Below are positions 34,769-46,119 of a stretch of DNA of 64,000 bases, piece by piece. Made by a program: the position numbers and the translations under genes. The notes below the pieces were generated by a model. It made no database searches, was not told the DNA's origin, and worked only from the letters and a program-made list of their open reading frames with translations. The stretch lies in contig NZ_CACTIA010000005.1 of NCBI RefSeq assembly GCF_902712915.1, positions 2,256,001-2,320,000 of the forward strand, given 5' to 3'. Origin of the DNA: Acidiphilium sp. C61. Its GTDB lineage: Bacteria; Pseudomonadota; Alphaproteobacteria; Acetobacterales; Acetobacteraceae. Positions within the stretch are counted from its first letter, which is position 1. Each line of letters begins with the position of its first letter.

Positions 34769-37552
34769 TTAAAGCGCCAGACCCTCGGATGAGGCAGCTT
34801 CATGCTCCTGCGCCGTGCGACTCCCCATACCGGCATTCACCTCCGCGCCAAGCGCGGTTTGCTTTAGTCCCGCGCGCTCCAGTAGAGCACTCACAAGCTT
34901 GCCCCGGTCATTGGTGTAAATGGCGGTGGCCTCCTTGGCGCGGGAGAGCGCTACATAGAAGCTCTTTTGATCCAGCAGGTTCGTGGCGGCGCTATCGGCG
35001 TGGATAAAGGTTCGCTCAGCGGTTCGCCCCTGAGCCGCGAAGGCTGTCGCCACATAGGCGTGGGCAATGTGCTGGTCTCGGGGGCTATCCAGGGTAAGCG
35101 TCTCAACCTTGCCCCTGGCCAGCCGGACCGTGGCACTGCGCGTGCCGGGGTCAATGGCGGTAATCTCGCCCTGCTGGCCGTTGATCCGCCCCAGGGCGCG
35201 GTCATTGCGGGTGAACTGCATCTTATCTCCCGCCCGCAGCTCAATTGTCTCGGCGCTGAAGGCTTGAGACTGCGCCGCCCCCCATTGGCGAAGCCGCCAG
35301 TCGATCGTCCTGCCGGTCTGGTCAGCCAGCAAGATCGCCGCCTTGCCGGTGTCGATGCCGGTCACCCGGTAGGCCTGCGCCTTGGATACGCCCTTGTCGG
35401 CATAATCCTTGGCGAAGCGGATCATGTCGCCGATGGCATAGCTGTGCAGGTCTTTGGCCTCGGCACGGGTCATATCCTTGGAAACAAACCTTGGCACGGT
35501 GATCGCCGGGCCGTGAAGCTGGCCACGATCGGCAAGGGCATGGCGGATTTCCTGGGTCAGCGTATCACGCCCTTCGCGGGACGGCTCGATCACCAGCGCC
35601 TTGCGCCTCTCTTTGGTGTCCAACCTGGCGTAATCCTGGGCGATCTGGGCAAAGCGGGCCTCGCGGGTGCCTTGCTCGACGATGCGCCCGCCGCCCGAAT
35701 CCAGGGCGGCCAGGGCCTTCTTGGCATCACCAGCCAAGCTGGCCTCCACCGCTGTTTTGGCGTGCTCGTTGGTCTGGCGCAGGATTTGGGTGAGGCGGGC
35801 AGTTTCCATGCCAGCACCCTGTAGCTGGGCGAAGGCAGCGCCTGCCTCAACGGAACTAAGTTGCGCCGTGTCACCCACCAGCAGCACCCGCGCCCAGTGG
35901 GATTCGGCCAAACCCAACAGCTTAGCGGCATCGGCGGTTGAAATCAGCGAAGCCTCATCCACAATCCATAGCCGCTCCTTCGTTGTGGGGCGGCCTGGCG
36001 CGAGTAAATGCCGGGCCAACGTGTCGGCGCGGACCTCAAGCGCCTCTCCCAAAACCTGCGCCGCCGATGCCGTGGGGGCGAGTGCTACCACCTGGATGCC
36101 CCGCGCCTCGGCCTCCCGCGCGATGGTCGTCAGCACCGTGGAGGTTTTGGCGGTGCCTGCCGCCCCCTGCAAACCAATAACCCGGTTGCGGCTGGCAAGA
36201 ATTTGCCCCGTCGCTATCCGCTGCTCGTCGGTCCAGCCATGTCCCTGATGGGCGCTGCGCCGCTCGGCCTCGGCAACAACACGAGCGGCGGCAACCGGAG
36301 ACAAGATCGGTTCCACCTGCTGACGGGCTTGCTCTTCCAGCCGCAACATCGTGGTCTCGTTGGCGATACTGGCGGCGGTGGTGAAGCCCTCAAACGTCAC
36401 TCCGCGCCGGTCAAGGCACGCGCGCGCCTCCAACCCGCCGGTCTTCTCCGAGCGGGCGATGGCGGCGGCAATGTCATCATGTCCAACGCGGCCCATGCCA
36501 AACCGCCCCGCCGCCTCATGCAGCGCCGTGGTGGAGAATACGGATTGCCGCTCGCCCAGCATCGCCGCCCCCTGCGCCACGGCCCGGTCAGCCGCCAGCT
36601 CGCGTGTAAACTCCTGGTCAACGCTGAGGGTGGCATTTCCCCGCGCCTCGGCCTGGGCAACCAAACCCCGCCGTGCTTGTTCATCCCATCCGGCTGTATC
36701 GGCGGCCTCACGCCATGCGCCGATCAGCTCGGCATGAGGTAAGGCTTCTTTGGCCAGCCGTGTATCCAGCGCGGCGATCTGCTTCTCGGCGGCGCTGGCC
36801 TTGGCCCGGCTTTTGCCCCGCTCGGCCAACCGGGCCTCAATCGCCGCACTGCGCTGACTGAACGCCTCCAGGGTTTCTTCGCCAATACCGGCAATCTCGA
36901 AGGTCGAATCCTTGCCGCGCTCAATGGTGTAACCAAGACGCTGCACTTCGGCAGCCAACTCCTGGCGAAAAACGGCGCCCATCTGCTTTTGCATCTGGTA
37001 GAACGCGCGCGGTTCCAAGCTGCGCCATTGCCCGGCCTCATCGCGGGTCATGTTAAGAATGACATTGTGGGTATGAAGCTGCGGGTCGAGCGCCCGGCTG
37101 GTGCCATGCCGGAAAGAGGCGATGACCAGATTGCCGGTCGCCTCCCGCCGGACAGAGCCGTCCTCCCGGATGCGGGTGGCGGTAAAATGCTGCTCCGCCA
37201 GTCCCAGCGCGGTTTTCACAGCCCGCTCATGGGCAGCGATGAGGCGGCGGTCCCCCGTCACCTCAGCCATGATCGAAACGGATTTGGGTGCGCTGAAGGT
37301 CACATCCCAGCCGGGCCGGTGCTCCCATTCACCGTCGCGCATCGTGCCCAAGCTTTGACCGGCGACATGCCCCTCCAGCAGGCGGGCGAACTGCTCTCGG
37401 TCAACGGTCCCGGCCAGGTTCAGTACCTGCGCGCCGTGGCCCAACCATTCCGAGGGGGCAAGGCCCCCTTCGGCATAGTAAGATTCATCTGCCTCATAGT
37501 ACCTGGCGGCCTGCCCGGCGCTGGTCAGGGCGGAGATTGTCGCCACCATCAC
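34769..37552 (-). CDS. MobF-family relaxase/helicase (TrwC/TraI-like)
   Basis: A 927-residue conjugative relaxase with fused helicase. The N-terminal relaxase has the MobF tyrosine pair in YYEADESYYAEGG (residues 18-30) and the metal-binding histidines in ALDPQLHTHNVILN (near 160). The helicase half has Walker A in GLQGAAGTAKTS (near 460), IVDEAS (near 515), and the late motif YVALSRAKEATAIY (near 880). It should nick oriT, stay covalently bound and unwind the transferred strand. It overlaps the coupling-protein gene by 4 bases. The order accessory protein, coupling protein, relaxase is that of trwABC in R388. Confidence 0.93.
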   Translation of the reverse strand: MMVATISALTSAGQAARYYEADESYYAEGGLAPSEWLGHGAQVLNLAGTVDREQFARLLEGHVAGQSLGTMRDGEWEHRPGWDVTFSAPKSVSIMAEVTGDRRLIAAHERAVKTALGLAEQHFTATRIREDGSVRREATGNLVIASFRHGTSRALDPQLHTHNVILNMTRDEAGQWRSLEPRAFYQMQKQMGAVFRQELAAEVQRLGYTIERGKDSTFEIAGIGEETLEAFSQRSAAIEARLAERGKSRAKASAAEKQIAALDTRLAKEALPHAELIGAWREAADTAGWDEQARRGLVAQAEARGNATLSVDQEFTRELAADRAVAQGAAMLGERQSVFSTTALHEAAGRFGMGRVGHDDIAAAIARSEKTGGLEARACLDRRGVTFEGFTTAASIANETTMLRLEEQARQQVEPILSPVAAARVVAEAERRSAHQGHGWTDEQRIATGQILASRNRVIGLQGAAGTAKTSTVLTTIAREAEARGIQVVALAPTASAAQVLGEALEVRADTLARHLLAPGRPTTKERLWIVDEASLISTADAAKLLGLAESHWARVLLVGDTAQLSSVEAGAAFAQLQGAGMETARLTQILRQTNEHAKTAVEASLAGDAKKALAALDSGGGRIVEQGTREARFAQIAQDYARLDTKERRKALVIEPSREGRDTLTQEIRHALADRGQLHGPAITVPRFVSKDMTRAEAKDLHSYAIGDMIRFAKDYADKGVSKAQAYRVTGIDTGKAAILLADQTGRTIDWRLRQWGAAQSQAFSAETIELRAGDKMQFTRNDRALGRINGQQGEITAIDPGTRSATVRLARGKVETLTLDSPRDQHIAHAYVATAFAAQGRTAERTFIHADSAATNLLDQKSFYVALSRAKEATAIYTNDRGKLVSALLERAGLKQTALGAEVNAGMGSRTAQEHEAASSEGLAL

Positions 37553-39402
37553 ACCGGCCCCGGTCCAAGAATTGTACCCTGGATAGGGGCGCCGTGCGTT
37601 TTAGCCTTCTGGGCCTCTTCGGCCTCCTGCAATCCGCCCCAGAGTGTTTCCGAAACATCGGCGGGGATGAAGTCAGGCTGCCTGGCCGGGCCACGCGCGA
37701 TGATATGGTCATTCGTCAGCTTGATCTTCGCCACTGGTAAGCCATCAGGCAGCAGCAGATAGCCGGTGTGTTTGGGCAAGCGCAGATCGCTTTCCAGCAC
37801 GGCGGCGCGTAATTCGCGCATCGTGCTCAAGGTCCGCTGCGGTTTGCCCGTTTTGGGGTCGAACATCTCGGCCAGGGTCGGGATTTCCACCTCGACGCTG
37901 CCTATGGTTGCCGATGCCCATTCCCGGCTGGCATGGTCGCTCATTTGGAGAAATAATTTGCTGTTACAGCAGCCCAAGAGAGCCTCGCTACCATCTGGGC
38001 CGTAATGCCCGCGCATCTGACCGATGGTTTGGAAGGACAGGATGGCACAAGCACCAAATTTGCGGCCCTGCGGCAAAAGGCGTTCGAGGTTCTGGACCCG
38101 GGGGAGGTCTGCCAATTCGTCCAGCAGGAACCACACTCTGCGGGTTGGGCTGGCGGACAAACCCAGCATGGCCGACGCGGCACATTCGAGCCACAGAGCC
38201 ATTAGCGGTTTCATGGCCTCGAAAAAATCTTCCTGACGCGGCACAAATATCCATGGTTTGCGCCCCCTATGCTGGTCAATCCCCTTGAAAAATTTGGAAA
38301 CCGAGAAGGAAGCCTCACCATCCCGAGGCGTTGTGCGCAAGAACATGAGCAAGCTCACCGCCTTGACCAACATAAACAGCACGCTGGCGGTGGCACGGTC
38401 GGCGCTTTTCTCGAAGGTACGGGCCGATGATGTGTTGGCTAACCAGCTTTCCAGCTCCTGGCGCGGCATAGATTGCAGCGCATTCAGTAATCCTTTTAAT
38501 GTGCATTTCTCATCACGCCAGAGATTTCGTATTATGTTTGAAACGAGATTGCGGGATGTCTCCAGCCAAATATCCTTATCTTCATCGCCGGTCTCATTGA
38601 TGAGGTAACGGGCAATCCGGTCGGCGTCGGCTGGGTGGATAATCTCAGCGAAGGGGCTCCAAAATGCTCCGCGCTGATCAAACGGGTTCAAAATGATATC
38701 ACCCCGTGCCGGATCGTAATAATTGGCGACGAATTCGCCGCTGGTGTCGTATACCAACGCTGCCTCGCCTCGGGTTTCTATGACATCGAGCTGAAGTCGG
38801 AGCTGCGTTGTTTTGCCGCCGCCGGTTGTGCCGATCAAAGCGACGTGCCGGGTTTCCAATCCACTTGGCAGGGTGACGTCGCCAAATTGCAGGCGCGGTT
38901 CGTTGTTTTCCTCGGCTGTCATGTCAGCCAGGGTCGTTTGACTGACCATCCGCGTACCCCGGATGACCCGATCCGCCAGGCGCTCTTCTTGCTTGCGCCG
39001 CCGCCGGTCAGACGTCAGCCAGAGGCCAACCATTCCTCCGGCAAAGCCCAATCCGCTACCCAGCCCGAGGGTTCGGGCAAAGCTTACCGCTTCCTGGCGC
39101 AATGGCTGGAACCTTGCCCATTCTTTGACCCCAGTGCGCGCGGTTTGGCCGTGCCAGGCTATCGTCATCTCCGGGTCAGACGCTAAATCTGACAGGAGAA
39201 AACTGCTGAAGGCGGCTATGCCATATTCAGCATCAACCTGTATTTTCGGCGGACTGGTCATCACCGCCCCAAAGGCCAATGCGCCGATCAGCGCGCTGCC
39301 CACCAGTACGCGCGCATTGAAGCGGAATTTAACTTGACCATCGGCGCGGTCACGCGCCCGCAAGGCGGCAATATGCGCCCGGTTGCTGCTGTCTTTGGAC
39401 AT
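37549..39402 (-). CDS. type IV coupling protein (TrwB/TraD/VirD4-like)
   Basis: A 617-residue inner-membrane ATPase linking the relaxosome to a type IV secretion channel. Two N-terminal membrane segments (VLVGSALIGALAFGAVM near 35; LGLGSGLGFAGGMVGLWL near 110) precede Walker A in GTTGGGKTTQLRLQL (near 190) and the Walker B-like VWFLLDELADLPRV (near 420). No secretion channel genes are in the island, so it must feed a helper plasmid or ICE. It overlaps its neighbours by 1 and 4 bases. Confidence 0.92.
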   Translation of the reverse strand: MSKDSSNRAHIAALRARDRADGQVKFRFNARVLVGSALIGALAFGAVMTSPPKIQVDAEYGIAAFSSFLLSDLASDPEMTIAWHGQTARTGVKEWARFQPLRQEAVSFARTLGLGSGLGFAGGMVGLWLTSDRRRRKQEERLADRVIRGTRMVSQTTLADMTAEENNEPRLQFGDVTLPSGLETRHVALIGTTGGGKTTQLRLQLDVIETRGEAALVYDTSGEFVANYYDPARGDIILNPFDQRGAFWSPFAEIIHPADADRIARYLINETGDEDKDIWLETSRNLVSNIIRNLWRDEKCTLKGLLNALQSMPRQELESWLANTSSARTFEKSADRATASVLFMLVKAVSLLMFLRTTPRDGEASFSVSKFFKGIDQHRGRKPWIFVPRQEDFFEAMKPLMALWLECAASAMLGLSASPTRRVWFLLDELADLPRVQNLERLLPQGRKFGACAILSFQTIGQMRGHYGPDGSEALLGCCNSKLFLQMSDHASREWASATIGSVEVEIPTLAEMFDPKTGKPQRTLSTMRELRAAVLESDLRLPKHTGYLLLPDGLPVAKIKLTNDHIIARGPARQPDFIPADVSETLWGGLQEAEEAQKAKTHGAPIQGTILGPGPV

Positions 39403-39764
39403 TATGAATCTCCGGCAAGCTTAATTTGTCGGGTAAAAGCATCTTGAATAGCCTGAGTGAGCTTGCTCTGATCTGCACTAGGACCGGCTGCGGCGCGGGC
39501 GTAGGTGTAGGCGGCGCACGCGACAAATAGCGTGCGCTCTGTTAGGCGCTCGACATGGGCCAGCCGCGCGGCAAGCGCCCCGATCTCCTGGGCAATCTCA
39601 GCAGTGAGCTGTGGCGCGGTTTGGTCATCGGAGAGCGAGGCAATGCCCACCCGTACACACTGTTGCAGTAGGGCGTAGGTACTGGTCTCGCGGGCCTGTG
39701 CGGCGCGTTGCAGGGCCTTACTCAGCGTCAGAGGGAGGCGCACGGAGTGCTGAACAAACTTCAT
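39402..39764 (-). CDS. small relaxosome accessory protein (TrwA-like, ribbon-helix-helix)
   Basis: A 120-residue protein with an N-terminal ribbon-helix-helix-like segment (MKFVQHSVRLPLTLSKALQR) and a helical C-terminal half that may oligomerise. In R388 and related plasmids the equivalent TrwA binds oriT, helps the relaxase nick and represses its own operon. It is the first gene of the mobilization unit and directly adjoins the candidate oriT. Confidence 0.7.
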   Translation of the reverse strand: MKFVQHSVRLPLTLSKALQRAAQARETSTYALLQQCVRVGIASLSDDQTAPQLTAEIAQEIGALAARLAHVERLTERTLFVACAAYTYARAAAGPSADQSKLTQAIQDAFTRQIKLAGDS

Positions 39765-39893
39765 GGTCAGTCCTCTCCCCGCATCCGGCGCGCATCCTCG
39801 GCCAACTCAGGCGTAGCGCGAGGTATCGAGCACCCGCCATATGCGCACCCGGATCGCACCCGTAAAAAGCCGCGAAACTCAGCCGCAGGCCAG

Positions 39894-39956
39894 TGCGTGC
39901 GGTGTGTTCCTCTTTCCTTGCCTCGATGCGCAGCATCGGGGCTCTCATCGAGGCAA
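39894..39956 (+). other. candidate origin of transfer (oriT)
   Basis: TGCGTGCGGTGTG at 39894-39906 matches the F-plasmid TraI nick region (TGCGTGGGGTGTGG) at 12 of 14 positions, as I recall that site. A nick would fall between 39905 and 39906. A perfect 11-bp inverted repeat follows (TTGCCTCGATG at 39918-39928, CATCGAGGCAA at 39946-39956). It lies in the non-coding gap before the trwA-like gene, the same place as oriT in R388. Nicked this way, the mobilization genes would enter the recipient last, as in F. Confidence 0.65.
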
Positions 39957-39968
39957 AAGTGCCGGGGT

Positions 39969-40427
39969 TTATGCATCTGCCGCCCCCCGATACTGATGTT
40001 GAGGCGTAATCTTCCAACGGCCGCACATGGTCTCATCAGCCCATTGCCGGATGCTCGCCTCGATTCCCGCCTTGATGCGGATATCCAGGTCTTGGGCCTC
40101 TTCAGACGAGAGGCGCGCGGTCAGGCCTGGCGTCTCGACCAAGCCACCCGCCGGGCGGTAGCCTCGTTCATCGGTTATCGAAGGGCCGTCGATGCGGCAG
40201 AGGGAGGCCGTTCCCAGGTAGACATTGAGGGGCGGCACGTCCCAGCGATGCCAGAGCGCGACAGCGCAGCGATAGGTGTCGCCGGTCCGGCCTTCCCGGG
40301 TCAGCATCTCTATGATCGGTTTGACGAAGTGAGCGATACGCGGAGTTGACCGCACGGTGAACGTGGCGGCATCCTCGGGGAAAAAGCGGGCACGCAAACG
40401 GGCGGCGATAGTCTGAAATAAAGGCAT
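39969..40427 (-). CDS. hypothetical island protein
   Basis: A 152-residue protein from ATG 40427 (MPLFQTIAARLRARFFPE), chosen for GGAAAGGAT just upstream; the longer frame to 40514 looks non-coding. I do not recognise it. It has a mixed fold with YRCAVALWHRWDVPPLNVYL and DERGYRPAGGLVETPG, and no membrane segment. Between oriT and alpA it may be an early-transferred leading-region protein. Confidence 0.6.
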   Translation of the reverse strand: MPLFQTIAARLRARFFPEDAATFTVRSTPRIAHFVKPIIEMLTREGRTGDTYRCAVALWHRWDVPPLNVYLGTASLCRIDGPSITDERGYRPAGGLVETPGLTARLSSEEAQDLDIRIKAGIEASIRQWADETMCGRWKITPQHQYRGAADA

Positions 40428-40532
40428 AGGGTATCCTTTCCGTGCTCTGGGCACGAATCCGTGAAGTTCAATTTTTAAAGGAGATGCGGGCGGCCCCAGG
40501 CTGGTTAGTTGCAATGGGGCCGGATCAGCCCG

Positions 40533-40739
40533 TCAGGGATAGGTTTGGGTGGGAAGGCTCTGGAGCCATTGATCGATCTCGCCGGATCGCCAGCGGATAC
40601 GTCCCCCACCTAGAACTACGGGGCGTGGAAAATCCTGGTGCCGCATGCGGCGGTAAATAGACGAACGGCTCTTGTAGCCGGTTAGACGCATAACGTCGTT
40701 GATCGTCAGCAGGCGGGTTGTAGGGACATCTTGGCTCAT
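40533..40739 (-). CDS. AlpA-family DNA-binding regulator / excisionase
   Basis: A 68-residue helix-turn-helix protein: LLTINDVMRLTGYKSRSSIY followed by RMRHQDFPRPVVLGGGRIRW and EIDQWLQS, the full AlpA pattern. In P4-like elements AlpA proteins activate or direct integrase-mediated excision. Its position between the mobilization module and the integrase fits that role. Confidence 0.88.
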   Translation of the reverse strand: MSQDVPTTRLLTINDVMRLTGYKSRSSIYRRMRHQDFPRPVVLGGGRIRWRSGEIDQWLQSLPTQTYP

Positions 40740-40809
40740 CGTGCGTTAACCAGTTCAGTTTCAGGTTATGCGCACGCTGCCGTTTATCGACGGAAAGGTC
40801 TCTGCATAA

Positions 40810-40874
40810 ATCGGAAGAATCGGAAGAATTCAGAGTCTGGCCAGGAAGAATAACTAATTAAAGCTTAACTAATT
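40810..40874. repeat. short direct repeats upstream of alpA
   Basis: ATCGGAAGA occurs twice in tandem (40810-40818, 40819-40827), and TAACTAATT occurs at 40851-40859 and 40866-40874. They lie in the 135-base gap between alpA and the next minus-strand ORF. They may be operators for AlpA. Confidence 0.4.
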
Positions 40875-41504
40875 TTACAATCCACAACGATCGTAAATGC
40901 GTCTAACAAGCTTTACGAGCGTTTCATGACCCAATGGGTCTGTGGACTCTAAGGCAAAAACAGCCTCTTCAATTTGTTTCACAAACTCAGCCCGGCTACG
41001 AGGGAAGCCATTTTCAAAATAAATACGAAAAGCCTCTGCCACAGTTATTTCCCATTTGTCCTTATCTGGTTTCCTGCCGGAAGCATTCTTTTTCAAACTG
41101 TCGGATTGATCTAGTTTCTTATAAGGCTCTTCATAAACGACGATATTTTCATACACGATTTTTTGATTTCCGAATTCCATTTTAATTATTCTATCGTGTA
41201 TTATGTCAAACAGCATTCCCTCAGCGACGATTCCGATCGACAGCATCTTCTTGAATATCTGCCAAAACTCAATATCAATGTGCTTTATGCTGTACTCTCC
41301 AGGAATACCGCCGGTAGCATAAAACTCATTATCGATAAATTTTCTGATAAAAGTACTTTGAGCCTGTAGCGGATCATCGCATCCGCGCGCATGCTTTTCA
41401 TACGAATCGTATAAAGTAATCCCATCCATCAATATGTAAATCCAAAAATATTTGTTGGATTGTAGACCGAGCTTTCCTTTTCCCAAGCTCGTGCAACTAG
41501 ACAA
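40875..41504 (-). CDS. hypothetical low-GC protein
   Basis: A 209-residue ORF with markedly lower GC than the rest of the island. I do not recognise it. The C-terminal third looks like a helical DNA-binding or oligomerising region (KWEITVAEAFRIYFENGFPR, then EFVKQIEEAVFALES). The start is unclear: TTG 41504 or ATG 41429 (MDGITLYDSYEKH). Composition suggests recent acquisition, independent of its neighbours. Confidence 0.55.
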   Translation of the reverse strand: MSSCTSLGKGKLGLQSNKYFWIYILMDGITLYDSYEKHARGCDDPLQAQSTFIRKFIDNEFYATGGIPGEYSIKHIDIEFWQIFKKMLSIGIVAEGMLFDIIHDRIIKMEFGNQKIVYENIVVYEEPYKKLDQSDSLKKNASGRKPDKDKWEITVAEAFRIYFENGFPRSRAEFVKQIEEAVFALESTDPLGHETLVKLVRRIYDRCGL

Positions 41505-41579
41505 TAAAACATCACTCCTGGGCGACCTGAATTTGATTTTATATCAAGCCAAAATTTCTCAGAATGATATTCTGCATTT

Positions 41580-42725
41580 CTACCTCCTATCACAGTATGT
41601 ACCCCAGGCCTCCATGAGCGCCTTCCGCTTCTCCAGCAGATTGCCCCGCCGGTAAGCTGCCTCGACCCTGTTCCCAATGGCATGGGCCAAGGCCATCTCG
41701 GCGATATCTCCGTCAAAGTCTGTCTCTTCTGCCACCCAATCGCGGAAAGAGGAGCGGAAGCCATGCGGCACGGCGGCGACTTCCATGTCGCGGCAAATCT
41801 TGGTCAGCGTCATATCGGAAAGTGGCTTGCCACCGCGCTGGCCGGGAAACACCAACTCGCTCCGTGCCTCTCTGTAGTCTTTTGCTCGCCGGAATACGTC
41901 CAGGGCAGCCGATGACAGCGGCACAATATGCTCCCGCCCGGCCTTCATACGTTCGGCCGGGATCGTCCATAGAGCGTTGTCCAGATCGACTTCGCCCCAA
42001 GTCGCACCGCGTATCTCGCCGGACCTAGTCGCAGTAAGAATCAGCGCCACAAGAGCGAGCCGCCCTACCGTATCCCGCTCTTTGAGCTTAGCAACGAAAG
42101 CCGGAACCTCGGCATAGGGCAGCGCCGTATGATGCGCCCCCTTAGCCCTAACCTTGGGCAGCGAATTATTGATCGTGGCAATGGGCAGGGGAGTCGCCCG
42201 GTACCCTTTGCCGACAGCCCAGTCGATGATCGTGTTGATCCTTTGGCGCACGCGCCGGGCTGTTTCCGGCTTTTTAAGCCAAATGGAAATCACGGCATCC
42301 CGGACGTGGTGGAAATCAATCACGGCAACCGATAATTCGCCCAGCATTGGGAATGCGTATGTTTCAAGGCTGGATAGCCACTGTGCCCGGTGCTTCTGGT
42401 TCCGCCAGCTCGCCTTGTGCTCTGCAAACACCAGCGCGGCGGCTTCCTTGAAGGTGGGTATCCCGGCCTCTTTTCGCCGCTCGGCAACGGGGTCAAGTCC
42501 AACCTCAACCTGCGTCCGCACCTTCGTGGCGCGCTCACGGGCCAATGCCAGCGACACCTTCTTTGCACTCCCAAGCCCAACGTCCCGGCGCTTGCCGCCC
42601 TTCTGCACCCGACAAACCCAGGACTTCCCGCCCCGAGGGCTGATAACAAGGTAAAGGCCGTCGCCGTCGCCATAGCGGCCCGGCTCCTTTGCGGCCTTCA
42701 CTGAAGTGGCTGAAAGCTTACCCAA
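41580..42725 (-). CDS. int: P4-type tyrosine integrase
   Basis: A 381-residue site-specific recombinase. The N-terminal arm-binding domain (KEPGRYGDGDGLYLVISPRG) precedes a core-binding domain and the catalytic part with Arg in LTATRSGEIRGATW, HGFRSSFRDWV (HxxR box) and the tyrosine in RVEAAYRRGNLLEKR; the usual second histidine region is LAHAIGN. It sits next to the 3' end of tRNA-Ser and is transcribed away from it, as usual for integrases of this class. Complete and probably active. Confidence 0.94.
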   Translation of the reverse strand: MGKLSATSVKAAKEPGRYGDGDGLYLVISPRGGKSWVCRVQKGGKRRDVGLGSAKKVSLALARERATKVRTQVEVGLDPVAERRKEAGIPTFKEAAALVFAEHKASWRNQKHRAQWLSSLETYAFPMLGELSVAVIDFHHVRDAVISIWLKKPETARRVRQRINTIIDWAVGKGYRATPLPIATINNSLPKVRAKGAHHTALPYAEVPAFVAKLKERDTVGRLALVALILTATRSGEIRGATWGEVDLDNALWTIPAERMKAGREHIVPLSSAALDVFRRAKDYREARSELVFPGQRGGKPLSDMTLTKICRDMEVAAVPHGFRSSFRDWVAEETDFDGDIAEMALAHAIGNRVEAAYRRGNLLEKRKALMEAWGTYCDRR

Positions 42726-42727
42726 TC

Positions 42728-42741
42728 TTATCCCACACTAA
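42728..42741. repeat. 14-bp terminal repeat, candidate integrase arm site (right)
   Basis: TTATCCCACACTAA is identical to 24472-24485. An inverted partial copy (AGTGGGATA, 42755-42763) lies 14 bases on. These flank the integrase start and lie 120 bases from the right att core. Confidence 0.6.
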
Positions 42742-42803
42742 TTACCACATAGCGAGTGGGATATCATGCAACGGGATACGCCGGGATGCAACAACAAAAC
42801 ACC

Positions 42804-42829
42804 AAAATTGGCTAAAATCAGCCAATTTT
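42804..42829 (-). terminator. terminator after tRNA-Ser, supplied by the island
   Basis: A perfect 10-bp stem (AAAATTGGCT at 42804-42813, AGCCAATTTT at 42820-42829, 6-nt loop) lies 33 bases beyond the tRNA 3' end. On the minus strand the stem's own 3' arm ends in TTTT, so it can end tRNA transcripts, and it would shield the integrase gene from them. Confidence 0.6.
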
Positions 42830-42861
42830 TGTACATTATGATATTGGATAATTCATGGTGG

Positions 42862-42951
<90 letters not shown>

Positions 42952-43039
42952 GCGGTCGGGCGGGGTTATAAGCATGATGGTGCTGACTAGGCAACAGCCG
43001 CGGCGCGGGCATCGATGGCGGGGGGAGCGGGCAAATCGA

Positions 43040-43067
43040 TTGACAGCGGGATGGAGCGCGCTATAAC
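43040..43067 (+). promoter_or_regulatory. sigma-70 promoter of rplU-rpmA
   Basis: TTGACA (43040-43045) and TATAAC (43062-43067) with a 16-base spacer, about 85 bases before rplU. A strong promoter suits ribosomal protein genes. Confidence 0.75.
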
Positions 43068-43152
43068 CCCGCAATCGCGCGACGCCGCAGGGTTTCGCGC
43101 CACTTTTCTTTGTCCGCCCGCGCGGCGTTGCAGATAGAATTGGACCAGATCG

Positions 43153-43467
43153 ATGTTTGCAGTCATCCGCACCGGCGGAAAACAATATCGCGTCGTGCCG
43201 GACGCGGTGCTGAAGGTCGAGAAGCTCGAGGCCGAGGCCGGCAGCACCATCACCTTCACCGACGTTCTCGCCATTGGCGGTGAACAGGGCGTGACCCTGG
43301 GAAAGCCCGTGGTCGAGGGAGCGACGGTTACCGCCACGGTGATCGCGCAGGACAAGCTCGATACGGTCATCATCTTCAAGAAGCGCCGCCGGCAGAACAG
43401 CCGTCGCAAGAATGGCCACCGTCAGCCGGTGACCGTGCTGCGCGTGTCCGGCATAAACGCCGCCTGA
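43153..43467 (+). CDS. rplU: 50S ribosomal protein L21
   Basis: The 104-residue L21 binds 23S rRNA in the large subunit. It starts [15 protein letters not shown] and has the C-terminal [18 protein letters not shown] typical of the family. It heads the conserved rplU-rpmA-obgE group. Confidence 0.97.
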   Translation: MFAVIRTGGKQYRVVPDAVLKVEKLEAEAGSTITFTDVLAIGGEQGVTLGKPVVEGATVTATVIAQDKLDTVIIFKKRRRQNSRRKNGHRQPVTVLRVSGINAA

Positions 43468-43482
43468 TCGGAGGGATATCCC

Positions 43483-45997
<2,515 letters not shown>

Positions 45998-46119
45998 TAA
46001 CCAGGGCGCTTTATCCGATCAGATCATGCCATCTGATCGGATGACGCTCTGACGGTCCCCTCTCCCGAGGGGCGCCGCTGCGATCGGCGCCTGCGGGCAA
46101 GGGGCGGTCCGGGCGCGGT

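Noticed and set aside
39918..39956. 11-bp inverted repeat read as a terminator
   Set aside because: No T-run follows on either strand, the loop is 17 bases, and it lies beside an F-like nick sequence in a mobilization gap, so oriT is the better reading.
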